Shown here: piece after piece, positions 1 to 8,134 of the stretch | Layout of the letters: each line of letters opens with the position of its first letter | Position numbering within the stretch: the stretch's first letter is position 1 | NCBI GenBank assembly: GCA_004102785.1 | Contig: SCEJ01000021.1 | Span: 1 to 45,607 of the forward strand | DNA: 45,607 nt | Direction of reading: 5' to 3' | Source: Muribaculaceae bacterium Isolate-013 (NCI) | GTDB lineage: Bacteria > Bacteroidota > Bacteroidia > Bacteroidales > Muribaculaceae | Notes under the pieces: generated by a model | Told to the model about the DNA's origin: nothing | Seen by the model: only the letters and a program-made list of their open reading frames with translations | Database searches by the model: none | Made by a program: the position numbers and the translations under genes

Positions 1-53
1 TTAAATCTTATGATAAAGAAACACCGAAGGCGGTGCTTCGGCATCGCTATGTG

Positions 54-61
54 CAAAGGTA
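54..61 (-). promoter_or_regulatory. Possible -7 box of a gene leaving the left edge
   Basis: On the minus strand this reads TACCTTTG, matching the Bacteroidota -7 consensus TAnnTTTG. A minus-strand ATG follows at 44-46 and opens a frame (MPKHRL...) that continues off the window edge, so a divergent gene may start here with almost no leader. No -33 box is visible and only about 14 codons can be read, so this is tentative. Apart from this box, the thi promoter and leader, I see no gene in 1-380. Confidence 0.3.
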
Positions 62-107
62 GACATTTTCGCTATAAAATACCACTATTTTTGTAAACTT
101 CGGCCGA

Positions 108-127
108 TTTTAAATGAAAGAGCCGTG
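108..127 (+). repeat. Copy 1 of a dispersed 20-bp repeat
   Basis: The 20-mer TTTTAAATGAAAGAGCCGTG occurs here and identically at 37090-37109. Its inner part (AAATGAAAGAGCCGTG) occurs inverted within 36930-36948. This copy lies about 60 bp upstream of the thi promoter -7 box. It may be the end of a small repeat element or a shared regulatory site; its function is unknown. Confidence 0.6.
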
Positions 128-153
128 AGGAATCAACCCGTCGGCCTTGTTTT

Positions 154-208
154 TTATTCTGCCGGTGTAAAAATCTCGCGATTTTTATGTAGATTTGCGG
201 CAGAATAA
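154..208 (+). promoter_or_regulatory. thi operon promoter embedded in nested inverted repeats
   Basis: A -7 box TAGATTTG lies at 190-197, giving a predicted start near 202, just before the riboswitch. No good -33 box is seen. The region carries two nested perfect dyads: outer arms TTATTCTGCCG (154-164) and CGGCAGAATAA (198-208), inner arms AAAAATC (169-175) and GATTTTT (180-186). The -7 box lies between the inner and outer right arms. The symmetry suggests an operator or a DNA cruciform in addition to riboswitch control. Confidence 0.6.
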
Positions 209-212
209 CAGC

Positions 213-297
213 AAAGGGGTGCCGCGCCCCTATGGAGGATGCGGCTGAGATTATACCCTATGAACTTGATGCGGCCAGTACCGCCGAAAGGAATTGC
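213..297 (+). promoter_or_regulatory. TPP (THI-box) riboswitch
   Basis: The conserved THI-box pieces are present in order: AGGGGTGC at 215-222, GGCTGAGA at 243-250, ACCC at 255-258, GAACTTGAT at 262-270 (consensus GAACCTGAT), then CAGTACCGCC and AAAGGAA. This is the thiamine pyrophosphate aptamer. It sits directly upstream of thiS and after a promoter box, so the whole thi operon is predicted to be repressed by TPP. The expression platform is probably the start-codon hairpin downstream (334-386). Confidence 0.95.
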
Positions 298-333
298 TCC
301 CGGGATTTATGCAGCGCCCGGAAAGATTTTACA

Positions 334-386
334 GTTCATGGTCGTATAGTTTCGCTCCTGCAAAGCAAAACCAAAGAACCATGAAC
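334..386 (+). promoter_or_regulatory. Start-codon-masking hairpin, probable riboswitch expression platform
   Basis: The sequence GTTCATGGT at 334-342 is perfectly complementary to ACCATGAAC at 378-386. The right arm contains the thiS ATG (381-383). Folding would put the start codon in a 9-bp stem enclosing a 35-nt loop. Downstream of a TPP aptamer this fits control of translation initiation. There is no U-run after it, which argues against a transcription terminator. That the hairpin is switched by TPP is inference. Confidence 0.5.
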
Positions 387-584
387 GTTTTTTTTAACAG
401 TAACGAAACAGAATTGCCGGGAAACGTGCGCACCGTTTCCGACCTCCTTACCTGGAAGGAGGTGCCGGCTACAGGTGTCGCCGTAGCCGTAAACAACAAG
501 GTGGTCCGCAAATCGCAATGGGATGAGACTCCATTAAAGCAAGGTGACAGAATATTGGTTATCACCGCCGTATGCGGAGGATGA
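381..584 (+). CDS. thiS: ThiS, sulfur carrier protein of thiazole synthesis
   Basis: A 67-residue ubiquitin-like sulfur carrier. The C-terminus ends ...ITAVCGG, the Gly-Gly tail that ThiF adenylates and that carries the thiocarboxylate used by ThiG. I chose the ATG at 381 because it gives the usual ThiS length; a longer frame starting at 294 would run through the riboswitch leader. It is the first gene of the thi operon. Its stop codon overlaps the next gene's start as ATGA at 581-584, implying translational coupling. There is no Shine-Dalgarno sequence; the leader just before the ATG is A-rich, usual in Bacteroidota. The start codon lies within a predicted hairpin arm (378-386). The assignment is secure from the tail, size and neighbours. 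Confidence 0.93.
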   Translation: MNVFFNSNETELPGNVRTVSDLLTWKEVPATGVAVAVNNKVVRKSQWDETPLKQGDRILVITAVCGG

Positions 585-1789
585 AGCTTATCGCCGTAAC
601 AACTCCTGATTTCTGGCCGGGAGAAGCCGGAGCAATCACCGCTTTGCTTGCACACGGCGGCTTCTGCCGTGTGCACATACGCAAGCCCGGAGCCGACGCC
701 GCACAGATTGAAAGCCTGCTCGAAGCCATCCCCGGAGAGTTGCGCCACAGGCTCTCGCTTCACGACTGCCTTGAACTCGCCGCCGCAGGCCTTGCCGGAG
801 GAGTGCACCTCAACAGCCGCAACCCCGTGCCCCCGGAAGGTTTCAACGGCATCATCAGCCGCAGTTGCCACTCGCTCGAAGAGGTGCGCCGTCATGCCGC
901 CGCGGCAGATTATCTTTTCCTAAGCCCCATCTTCGACAGCATATCCAAAACGGGCTATAAGGGAGCTTTCTCCACCGCCGGCCTCAAATCCTCAGGTGTG
1001 ATCACCGACAAGGTGATAGCTCTCGGAGGAGTTACGCCCGAACGTATCCCCGATCTGGAGCATATCGGATTCGGAGGCGCCGCGATGCTTGGTGCCGCAT
1101 GGCGCGGGTTCAGAGACAATACACATTCAGACACAATATCAAATCAACATAAAAGTCCGAAACAATTGAAAAATTTCAGACTACAATTCATCACCGACCG
1201 CATAGAGCGCCTGGAGGATACGCTACGCGGCGGATGCCGCTGGGTGCAGCTCCGCATGAAAGAAGTCACGGAAAACGAATATATCGAAACCGGCAGAAAA
1301 GCACTCGCAATATGCCGGCGCTATGGCGCGACATTCATAGTCGATGACCGCGTGGAGGCCGCCATGCTCCTTGGTGCCGACGGTGTGCATCTGGGCAAAA
1401 ACGACATGCCGGCCGTTGATGCCCGGCAGATTCTCGGACCGAGATTCATAATCGGCGCCACAGCCAACACCTTCGAGGATATACGGCATGCCGCCGAAGC
1501 CGGAGCCGACTATATCGGCCTGGGGCCATACAGATTCACCACCACCAAAAAGAATCTAAGCCCCGTGCTCGGAGCCGAGGGCTACCGCAGGATTATGGAC
1601 CGGTGCAGGCTGGAGGGAATAAACCTCCCGGTAACAGCTATCGGCGGTATTCTCACTGACGATATTCCGGAAATAATGCACACCGGAGTAAGCGGCGTGG
1701 CCGTAAGCGGACTCATCCTGAACTCCACTGATTCTGAAAACACAACACAACAAGTCATATCAACAATCGACAAATGGAAAAACTCATAA
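581..1789 (+). CDS. thiE: Fused TenI-like/ThiE thiamine phosphate synthase
   Basis: About 402 residues holding two successive TenI/ThiE barrels in one frame. Residues about 1-185 form a TenI-like domain with diverged motifs ([26 protein letters not shown]). After a polar linker (about 185-200), residues about 200-395 form a ThiE domain with [30 protein letters not shown] and [15 protein letters not shown]. The C-terminal half should join HMP-PP and thiazole phosphate to make thiamine phosphate. The N-terminal half may be a TenI-like thiazole tautomerase or a structural partner; that is inference. Typical ThiE is about 210 residues, so this is double length. I prefer the ATG at 581 (overlapping the thiS stop); an in-frame ATG at 572 is possible. 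The 3' end overlaps thiG by 16 bp. Confidence 0.9.
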   Translation: MKLIAVTTPDFWPGEAGAITALLAHGGFCRVHIRKPGADAAQIESLLEAIPGELRHRLSLHDCLELAAAGLAGGVHLNSRNPVPPEGFNGIISRSCHSLEEVRRHAAAADYLFLSPIFDSISKTGYKGAFSTAGLKSSGVITDKVIALGGVTPERIPDLEHIGFGGAAMLGAAWRGFRDNTHSDTISNQHKSPKQLKNFRLQFITDRIERLEDTLRGGCRWVQLRMKEVTENEYIETGRKALAICRRYGATFIVDDRVEAAMLLGADGVHLGKNDMPAVDARQILGPRFIIGATANTFEDIRHAAEAGADYIGLGPYRFTTTKKNLSPVLGAEGYRRIMDRCRLEGINLPVTAIGGILTDDIPEIMHTGVSGVAVSGLILNSTDSENTTQQVISTIDKWKNS

Positions 1790-2541
1790 TAGGGGGACGC
1801 TCCTTTTCAAGCCGGCTCTTTGTGGGCACAGGCAAATTCAGCTCCAACGAAGTGATGCGCGACGCCATAATCGCCTCCGGCTCGCAGATGGTGACAGCGG
1901 CACTCAAACGCATCGACACCGACAATCGCGACGACGATATGCTGCGTCATATCATGCGCCCCGGGGTGCAACTGCTGCCGAACACCTCCGGGGTGCGCAC
2001 CGCGGCAGAGGCTGTGCTGGCGGCTCAACTGGCACGCGAGGCTTTCGGCACCGACTTCATAAAACTTGAAATCCATCCCGACCCGCGTCACCTCCTGCCC
2101 GACCCCGTCGAAACACTGAAAGCCACCGAGGAACTGGCTCGGATGGGGTTCGTAGTGCTGCCGTACATCCAGGCCGACCCGGTGCTGTGCAAACGCCTCG
2201 AAGAAGCCGGCACAGCCGCCGTGATGCCTCTCGGCGCGCCGATAGGCACCAACAACGGGCTGCTCACCCGCCACATGCTTGAGATAATAATCGAACAGAG
2301 CAATGTGCCGGTAATCGTGGATGCCGGAATCGGAGCGCCGTCGCATGCCGCCGAGGCTATGGAGATGGGCGCCGACGCCGTACTTGTAAACACCGCCATC
2401 GCCGTGGCAGGCGACCCGGTTGCCATGGCCCGTGCCTTCGCCAAAGGAGTTGAGGCCGGGCGTGAGGCATACGAGGCCGGTCTGGGCACACGCTCGTCAT
2501 CGGCTGTGGCAAGCAGTCCGCTGACATCATTTCTAAGTTAG
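1774..2541 (+). CDS. thiG: ThiG, thiazole synthase
   Basis: 255 residues, normal length for ThiG. It forms the thiazole phosphate ring from DXP, dehydroglycine and ThiS thiocarboxylate. Visible family motifs are LFVGTGKF near the N-terminus, the Schiff-base lysine in FIKLEI (Lys97), [25 protein letters not shown] and [31 protein letters not shown], a TIM-barrel phosphate-binding pattern. The start lies inside the end of thiE. It is followed after 5 bp by thiH, so no thiC lies in the gap where several Bacteroides thi operons (from memory) carry it. Cytoplasmic; expected to act with ThiH. Confidence 0.96.
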   Translation: MEKLIIGGRSFSSRLFVGTGKFSSNEVMRDAIIASGSQMVTAALKRIDTDNRDDDMLRHIMRPGVQLLPNTSGVRTAAEAVLAAQLAREAFGTDFIKLEIHPDPRHLLPDPVETLKATEELARMGFVVLPYIQADPVLCKRLEEAGTAAVMPLGAPIGTNNGLLTRHMLEIIIEQSNVPVIVDAGIGAPSHAAEAMEMGADAVLVNTAIAVAGDPVAMARAFAKGVEAGREAYEAGLGTRSSSAVASSPLTSFLS

Positions 2542-2546
2542 GAGCT

Positions 2547-3659
2547 ATGGCATTCTCAGAAGAACTCAAAAAATACGACTGGCAGCAGACCACAGACGCC
2601 ATACTGTCAAAGACCATCGCCGATGTTGACCGCGCGCTGCGTAAACAGCGCCTTACCGACGATGATTTCATGGCCCTGGTGTCGCCGGCGGCTGCCGCCC
2701 GCCTCGAGGAGATGGCGGCACTCAGCCGCATGTACACCCGCCAGCGGTTCGGCAACACGATTGCGATGTACATCCCGATGTACATCACAAACTCATGCAC
2801 CAACTCGTGTGTCTACTGCGGATTCAACCGCCACAACCATTTCGACCGCGTGGTGCTTACCCCCTCGCAGATTGAAGAGGAATGCAAGGCCATACGCAGC
2901 ATGGCTCCGTTCGAGAATCTGCTCCTTGTCACCGGAGAGAATCCCAAAGTGGCCGGAACAGATTACCTCGAGGAGGCTTTGCGCACATGCCGCCCCTATT
3001 TCAACAATCTCACCATCGAGGTCATGCCGCTGAAAACCGAAGATTACAAACGGCTGACACTGTCGGGGCTCAACGGCGTGGTGTGCTTCCAGGAAACTTA
3101 CAACCGCGCGAAATACAAGACCTATCACCCTGCCGGCATGAAGTCGAACTTTGAATGGCGACTCGACGGCTTCGACCGCATGGGGCAGGCCGGGCTCCAC
3201 AAAATCGGCATGGGTGTGCTCATCGGCCTGGAGGACTGGCGCACCGACGTCACCATGATGGCGCGCCACCTGAGCTATCTGCGCCGCACCTACTGGCGCA
3301 CACGCTTCAGCGTAAACTTTCCGCGCATGCGTCCGGCCGCCGGCGGATTCCAGCCAAACATTGTGATGACCGACCGCGAACTGGCTCAGCTCACCTTCGC
3401 CTTCCGCATATTCGACCACGATGTGGACCTCTCCTTCTCTACCCGCGAGCGTCCAGACTTCCGCGACAACATGCTCTCCCTCGGCGCCACATCGATGAGC
3501 GCCGGCTCGAAAACAGACCCCGGAGGCTACCGCGTTTATCCGCAGTCGCTCGAACAGTTCGCCGTCAGCGACAGCCGCACTCCCGCCGAGGTGGCCGAAG
3601 CCATCCGGGCCAGAGGCTACGAACCCGTATGGAAAGACTGGGACAAAATCTTTGACTGA
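2547..3659 (+). CDS. thiH: ThiH, radical SAM tyrosine lyase (dehydroglycine synthase)
   Basis: 370 residues, the usual ThiH length. The radical SAM cluster motif CX3CX2C is seen as C84-TNS-C88-VY-C91 followed by GF, typical of ThiH. The enzyme cleaves tyrosine to dehydroglycine and p-cresol for the thiazole ring. It is the oxygen-sensitive alternative to ThiO and fits an anaerobe. AGGAG at 2540-2544 just upstream is one of the few Shine-Dalgarno-like sites in the window. The stop overlaps the thiF start as TGATG. Confidence 0.96.
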   Translation: MAFSEELKKYDWQQTTDAILSKTIADVDRALRKQRLTDDDFMALVSPAAAARLEEMAALSRMYTRQRFGNTIAMYIPMYITNSCTNSCVYCGFNRHNHFDRVVLTPSQIEEECKAIRSMAPFENLLLVTGENPKVAGTDYLEEALRTCRPYFNNLTIEVMPLKTEDYKRLTLSGLNGVVCFQETYNRAKYKTYHPAGMKSNFEWRLDGFDRMGQAGLHKIGMGVLIGLEDWRTDVTMMARHLSYLRRTYWRTRFSVNFPRMRPAAGGFQPNIVMTDRELAQLTFAFRIFDHDVDLSFSTRERPDFRDNMLSLGATSMSAGSKTDPGGYRVYPQSLEQFAVSDSRTPAEVAEAIRARGYEPVWKDWDKIFD

Positions 3660-4351
3660 TGGAAAGATTCTCACGACAGACAATGCTCCCCGAAATCGGA
3701 CTTGAGGGGCAGCAGCGGCTGCTCGAGTCGGCAGCACTCATAATAGGCGCGGGCGGACTCGGCAGCCCCGTGGCCCTTTATCTCGCCGCGGCAGGTGTGG
3801 GACGGCTCGGGCTGTGCGACACCGACACCGTATCGCTCTCGAATCTGCAACGCCAGATACTTTACTCGGAAGAGGAAATCGGCAGACAGAAAACCGAGTG
3901 TGCCGCGCGTCGGCTCGGCGCATTGCGCTCCGACCTCCGCTGCACTCTCCATCCCGAGGGGCTGAATGCGGAAAACGCCGCCGCAATTGCCTCCGGCTAC
4001 GACATTGTGATTGACTGCTGCGACAATTTCGCCACCCGTTATCTGATTGACGACACATGCCGCGCCCTCGGCAAGCCATGGGTGCACGGCACAATCGGCG
4101 GTTTTGACGGACGTGTCACAACATTCCTGCCCGGAGCCGAATCCGGATTCGCCGACCTTTACCCAGAACGCGAGGAGCTTTGCGCCAGAGGGGCAGCGGC
4201 CGGAGGTGTGCTCGGGGCGGTGCCCGGAGCCATCGGAGCCATACAGGCATGTGAGGCGCTGAAAGTGCTCGGCCGTTTCGGACGGCCGCTCTCAGGCCGG
4301 ATGCTCGTTGTGAACTTCTCCGACAACTTATATAACATAATCAGTTTTTAA
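3659..4351 (+). CDS. thiF: ThiF, ThiS adenylyltransferase (zinc-ligand-less form)
   Basis: 230 residues of the ThiF/MoeB/HesA E1-like family, which adenylates the ThiS C-terminus with ATP. The nucleotide-binding loop GAGGLGSP (30-37) is present, followed by CDTDTVSLSNLQRQ and IDCCDNFATRYLIDD. The single cysteine in EELCARG before GGVLGAVPGAIG aligns by eye with the sulfur-transfer cysteine of E. coli ThiF. The four structural zinc cysteines (two CxxC pairs) are not visible: the first site reads GFADLYPER and the protein ends soon after VVNFSDN. It overlaps thiH by 1 bp and lies 27 bp before tenA. The operon position supports ThiF rather than MoeB. Confidence 0.92.
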   Translation: MERFSRQTMLPEIGLEGQQRLLESAALIIGAGGLGSPVALYLAAAGVGRLGLCDTDTVSLSNLQRQILYSEEEIGRQKTECAARRLGALRSDLRCTLHPEGLNAENAAAIASGYDIVIDCCDNFATRYLIDDTCRALGKPWVHGTIGGFDGRVTTFLPGAESGFADLYPEREELCARGAAAGGVLGAVPGAIGAIQACEALKVLGRFGRPLSGRMLVVNFSDNLYNIISF

Positions 4352-4378
4352 AATCAAGCATAAAACCCACATCCGACT

Positions 4379-5023
4379 ATGGAAAAATGGAGCGAAAAAG
4401 CATGGAAAGAGGTGGAACCGATATACCGCGCCATACTCGACCACCCGTTTGTCAGTGAACTGGCCGAAGGCACCCTTAACCGCGAGCGCTTCCTGTTCTA
4501 TATACGCCAGGACTCACTCTATATCGCCAACTACTGCCGCGTGCTCGCTCACATAGCCTCGCGGCTGACTGACACGGGCCAAACCGAAGACTTCCTGCGC
4601 TTCGCCGCCGACGGAGTGGCCGTGGAGCGCGCCCTGCACCAGTCGTTCCTCACCGGCGACGAGGCCTCTGCCACACCTACCCCGACATGCGCGCTATACT
4701 GCCGCTATGAGAAATCATGCGGCCTGGAGCCGGTAGAGATTGAGGCCGCAGCCATTCTACCGTGCTTCTGGGTGTACCAGCGTGTAGGCTGCGACATTAT
4801 GGCACGCAGCAATCCCGGCAACCCTTATTCGGCATGGATTGCCACATATGCCGACCCTGCGTTTGAAGCCTCCACGCGCCGGGCGATAGAGATCTGCGAC
4901 ACCCTTGCCGAGAATACCTCCGGGAGCGTGCGCCACAGAATGACCGAGGCGTTCGTTGACTGCACCCGCATGGAATGGATGTTCTGGGACAGTGCATATA
5001 ACCTTGAAAAATGGAAAATATGA
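4379..5023 (+). CDS. tenA: TenA, aminopyrimidine aminohydrolase (thiaminase II family)
   Basis: 214 residues, standard TenA length. It releases HMP from aminomethyl-pyrimidine thiamine breakdown products, a salvage step. Key residues are visible: Asp45 in IRQDSLYIANY, the active-site Cys129 in ILPCFWVYQRVG, and Glu199 in RMEWMFWDSAY, so this is the cysteine-type TenA and should be active. It follows thiF by 27 bp and overlaps thiD by 13 bp. In an operon without thiC it is the likely entry point for the pyrimidine moiety. Confidence 0.94.
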   Translation: MEKWSEKAWKEVEPIYRAILDHPFVSELAEGTLNRERFLFYIRQDSLYIANYCRVLAHIASRLTDTGQTEDFLRFAADGVAVERALHQSFLTGDEASATPTPTCALYCRYEKSCGLEPVEIEAAAILPCFWVYQRVGCDIMARSNPGNPYSAWIATYADPAFEASTRRAIEICDTLAENTSGSVRHRMTEAFVDCTRMEWMFWDSAYNLEKWKI

Positions 5024-5832
5024 AACATTACCGCCGCGTAATGACCATAGCCGGCAGCGACCCCAGCGGCGGAGCCGGCATACAGGCCGACATCAAGACA
5101 ATCTCAGCCTGCGGCTGCTTCGCTACCTCGGCCATAGTCGCCGTGGTTGACGAAAACACCATCGGTGTGACCGGCGTACACCCGGTGCCGGTGGAATTCG
5201 TCACGGGGCAGATGCGCTCTATACTTGATGACATAGGCACCGATGCCGTAAAAATCGGCATGCTCCATTCGCCGGAACTGATTCGCGGAGTGCGCCTCAC
5301 ACTCGACAGCTATCCGGAGATTACCGACATAGTGCTCGACCCGGTGATGGTGGCCACATCAGGCGACCCGCTGCTGCTGCCAGAAGCAGTGGCCACCCTG
5401 CGCGACGAACTGCTGCCGCGCGCCCGCGTAATCACGCCGAACATACCCGAAGCCGAACTCCTGTCAGGTTCCAGGATAACCACGACTGACCAGCTACCCG
5501 ACGTGGCCCGCGAGCTCTCGCGCCTGGGAGGAACCTCTGTCTATCTCAAGGCCGGACATCTCGGCGGCGAGATGCTCACCGACATCTTCTATAATGCCGA
5601 AAGCGGCACACTGACGCCACTTGAGTCGCCGCGCACCGACACCCCCAATACCCACGGCACAGGCTGCACGCTCTCATCGGCCCTGGCCTCGTTTCTGGCT
5701 AAAGGAGCCACGCTCGACCGCGCTGCGCGTCTGGCCAAGGAATATATCAACGCAGCCATAGCCGCCGGCGCCGCCTACCGCATTGGCCGAGGCCACGGCC
5801 CGGTACACCACTTCCACGCCTACTGGGAATAA
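5011..5832 (+). CDS. thiD: ThiD, HMP/HMP-phosphate kinase
   Basis: 273 residues (270 if the ATG at 5020 is used). A ribokinase-fold kinase that phosphorylates HMP twice to HMP-PP for ThiE. Motifs are TIAGSDPSGGAGIQADIKT at the N-terminus, LDPVMVATSGDPLL, TPNIPEAELL, and the anion-hole region NTHGTGCTLSSALASFLAKG near the C-terminus. It is the last gene of the thi operon, overlapping tenA. A hairpin terminator follows within 30 bp. With TenA it completes pyrimidine salvage. Confidence 0.96.
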   Translation: MENMKHYRRVMTIAGSDPSGGAGIQADIKTISACGCFATSAIVAVVDENTIGVTGVHPVPVEFVTGQMRSILDDIGTDAVKIGMLHSPELIRGVRLTLDSYPEITDIVLDPVMVATSGDPLLLPEAVATLRDELLPRARVITPNIPEAELLSGSRITTTDQLPDVARELSRLGGTSVYLKAGHLGGEMLTDIFYNAESGTLTPLESPRTDTPNTHGTGCTLSSALASFLAKGATLDRAARLAKEYINAAIAAGAAYRIGRGHGPVHHFHAYWE

Positions 5833-5861
5833 CAACCGGTAAGAGTATTTTTGAATGAAAA

Positions 5862-5890
5862 CCGGCCGCGGCAATCACTGCTGCGGCCGG
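5862..5890. terminator. Hairpin between convergent thiD and barrel gene
   Basis: Arms CCGGCCGC (5862-5869) and GCGGCCGG (5883-5890) form a perfect GC-rich 8-bp stem. Flanking AACC and GGTT could extend it around a bulge. It lies between the converging stops of thiD and the outer-membrane barrel gene, so it may serve both. The U-run is weak on both sides. Confidence 0.6.
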
Positions 5891-5935
5891 GCTGGTTGTA
5901 TGTATGATATTTTGCTGTTTCGGGGAGAAGAGGGG

Positions 5936-8017
5936 TCAGCGTCCGCCGGCGGTGGAGCGGTCGGCGCTGGCCTCGGAGTTGACGAGTTTCTGAGCGCCAT
6001 GCTTCTGGCGTCCCCACTGCAGATTGTAGCTCACGGTGAGATAAGGCATACGCATGTCGAGGCGCATGTGCTGCTCGTTGCGGTTGAAGCGGCTGAGCGA
6101 CCGGGAGCCCTGGTCGTACTCGCCGAAAGGCATGATGATGCCCGCACCAAACTGCCAGCGACGCCAGTTATAGCTCAGTTCGATGATATTAATGTTTTCG
6201 CCCCATGAGATTTTCTCGCCCCAGAGGTCGCGCTGAGCGCGCACATACTGGCCGCTGAGCACAAAGCCCCAGTGCATTAGCTGTATAGAGGCATTACCGC
6301 TCCAGGCATTGCTGGTGTGAGTATAGGCGGTGCCGCGCATACGCTCCATGCGGTATTGCAGATAGCCGCTTGCCTGGAGCCATCCGGGAATAATGTCGAT
6401 CTGCGGAGCGAGGAAAAAGGAGAGATTCTGCAGACCGCGGCTGTTCTCATACGTGGTTATAAGGCGGTCGCTATCCCAGTAGAGCAGCGGAGTTATGGCG
6501 TTGGGCGATGTGAAGGCGCGCACCCCGAACGAGCCTGCCACGCGGGGCAGATTGAAACCGTAGCGGAAGGTGAGCATATAGGAGTTGGCCGTGCGCAGAT
6601 TCTGATTGCCTACGCGCCACTGGAACCCGTCAAGCTGCTGCGGCACAACGTTGGTCTCGGCCAGCGACGGCGTTGACTGCCACGAAGTGAAGTTCAGGCG
6701 GAAATTATGGTTCTGATCGAGCGCGTATGTGATTGTGGCCTGGGGACGCGGGCTCCACGAATGGTTTCCCCGGCCCGATTCCTTGAAAAGGAAGTCGGTG
6801 TACTGCACCCCCATGCCGGCCGTAGCCGTCCATTTGCCTAAACGCTGGAAATACTCTGCGAAAAAGTAAACCTTATCCTGACGCTGGTGAAACACCTGCC
6901 CGCCGAGCGAGAGATACTCCGAGCGGTTGCGGTTGGCCGTATATGAGGCTCCGGCGGTGAAACGTGAGTTACGCCAGTTCTTGATATAATCGGCCTCCAC
7001 GGCATATGCCTGGTTGCGGTCTCTGATATCGGTGTGTATGTCGGTAAGATAGCCCGAAACTCCGGGTAGCTGCTCGAGGTAGTCGGAGTAGGTGCGGCCG
7101 AAATAGAAGGAACTGCTGAAATCGACAACCAGAGTCTGGCGTCCGGCAAAATTCTGCTGCCAGTAGAGCGAAAGCGCCGGAGTGTCGCCCTTGTCGCCGT
7201 GCGAATCGGTGAGAAGTATGTCGTCGGAGCCGTCGCTCATAGAGAGGAGACCGTTATATAGAAACTTGTCAGTGAACTTCTTGTAGAAGCCGAACTCGGC
7301 CACAAACACCGTGGTGTCGGGTTTTATATAATTATATGAGGCCCACAGGTTGCCCATGGAGTTATCAATCACTCCTGAGCGCGAAGTCTCGTCGCGCGTG
7401 AGCGAGGAACCGTCGGCAAAGGTGAATGTCTCGGTATAGTCGCGGTGGGTCTTGAGATTGTCGGTAAGCTTGAAATTGGCACCTGCCTCCCACTGCGACC
7501 TCCCGACATTGAATTTGGCGTCGGCCATATAAAAGCCCCATGCCTGGTTGAGAGCGGGGCGGGCCATAGTCATCAGCGAGCCGCCGGCCTCCGGATTGGC
7601 AACGATGAAGTTCAGCACATAGTTGGCCCCGCCGTAGCGCAGCCCGGGATTGTCGATCCACTCCACGCGTTTCACTGTCTGCGGCAGCAGGTTCCTCACC
7701 TGGTCGACCGATGCCGGGCGCCCGTTGATACGCACCTGCACCGACTGGCCCGCGGCCTGTATGGAGCCGAGCGCGTCATTGACCGTGAGGGTGGGAATCA
7801 TCAGGTTGTTGAGAAGCTGCATGCCGTTTTTTGAATTGTCGACAGCGCTCCGCGACGGATGGTATACATCCATATCGGCCTTGCGTATCACCCTTGGCGC
7901 CTCGATTACGATTTCGTCAAGCTGCCTCTGCGGTATGGAGTCGGAGCCGGCCGTCTGCGCCGCGGCGCAGAGCACAAAGAGCAGCAGTATCATAAGGAAT
8001 GTGAGAATCTGTTTCAT
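5936..8017 (-). CDS. TonB-dependent receptor-like outer-membrane beta-barrel protein
   Basis: 693 residues with an N-terminal signal peptide (MKQILTFLMILLLFVLCAAA/Q). The early segment QLDEIVIEA resembles a TonB box, followed by a compact plug-like region (GMQLLNNLMIP..., VQVRINGRPA, VEWIDNPGLRYG) and then about 500 residues of alternating aromatic strands typical of Bacteroidota barrels. It lacks the N-terminal carboxypeptidase-D-like domain of many SusC proteins and has no SusD neighbour. The substrate is unknown. It lies convergent to the thi operon but has no TPP riboswitch, so a thiamine role is not supported. The upstream neighbour on the same strand is a Crp/Fnr-type regulator, a possible controller. 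A promoter box lies at 8074-8081. Confidence 0.82.
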   Translation of the reverse strand: MKQILTFLMILLLFVLCAAAQTAGSDSIPQRQLDEIVIEAPRVIRKADMDVYHPSRSAVDNSKNGMQLLNNLMIPTLTVNDALGSIQAAGQSVQVRINGRPASVDQVRNLLPQTVKRVEWIDNPGLRYGGANYVLNFIVANPEAGGSLMTMARPALNQAWGFYMADAKFNVGRSQWEAGANFKLTDNLKTHRDYTETFTFADGSSLTRDETSRSGVIDNSMGNLWASYNYIKPDTTVFVAEFGFYKKFTDKFLYNGLLSMSDGSDDILLTDSHGDKGDTPALSLYWQQNFAGRQTLVVDFSSSFYFGRTYSDYLEQLPGVSGYLTDIHTDIRDRNQAYAVEADYIKNWRNSRFTAGASYTANRNRSEYLSLGGQVFHQRQDKVYFFAEYFQRLGKWTATAGMGVQYTDFLFKESGRGNHSWSPRPQATITYALDQNHNFRLNFTSWQSTPSLAETNVVPQQLDGFQWRVGNQNLRTANSYMLTFRYGFNLPRVAGSFGVRAFTSPNAITPLLYWDSDRLITTYENSRGLQNLSFFLAPQIDIIPGWLQASGYLQYRMERMRGTAYTHTSNAWSGNASIQLMHWGFVLSGQYVRAQRDLWGEKISWGENINIIELSYNWRRWQFGAGIIMPFGEYDQGSRSLSRFNRNEQHMRLDMRMPYLTVSYNLQWGRQKHGAQKLVNSEASADRSTAGGR

Positions 8018-8073
8018 TGCTGGATTATGGCATTAAGAGGTTGTCTGGCAGTTGTTCTGTTTTTTTTTCGACG

Positions 8074-8081
8074 CAAAGTTA
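8074..8081 (-). promoter_or_regulatory. -7 box for the outer-membrane barrel gene
   Basis: The minus strand reads TAACTTTG, a full TAnnTTTG match, 57 bp before the start codon and beyond the regulator's stop. The -33 box is weak. It suggests the barrel gene has its own promoter instead of depending only on read-through from the Crp/Fnr gene. Confidence 0.55.
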
Positions 8082-8134
8082 CGGCGCGAGGTTGCATCCG
8101 CACGTCAACAAATGTCGAAAACGCACCCCGGCGG

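Noticed and set aside
5936-8017. Outer-membrane barrel as a thiamine transporter
   Set aside because: It is convergent to the thi operon, has no TPP riboswitch and no thiamine-specific inner-membrane partner nearby.
8036-8046. AGAGGTTGTCT, identical to the first bases of the IS end at 45481
   Set aside because: Only 11 bases, no second end, no target duplication and no element around it; most likely chance.
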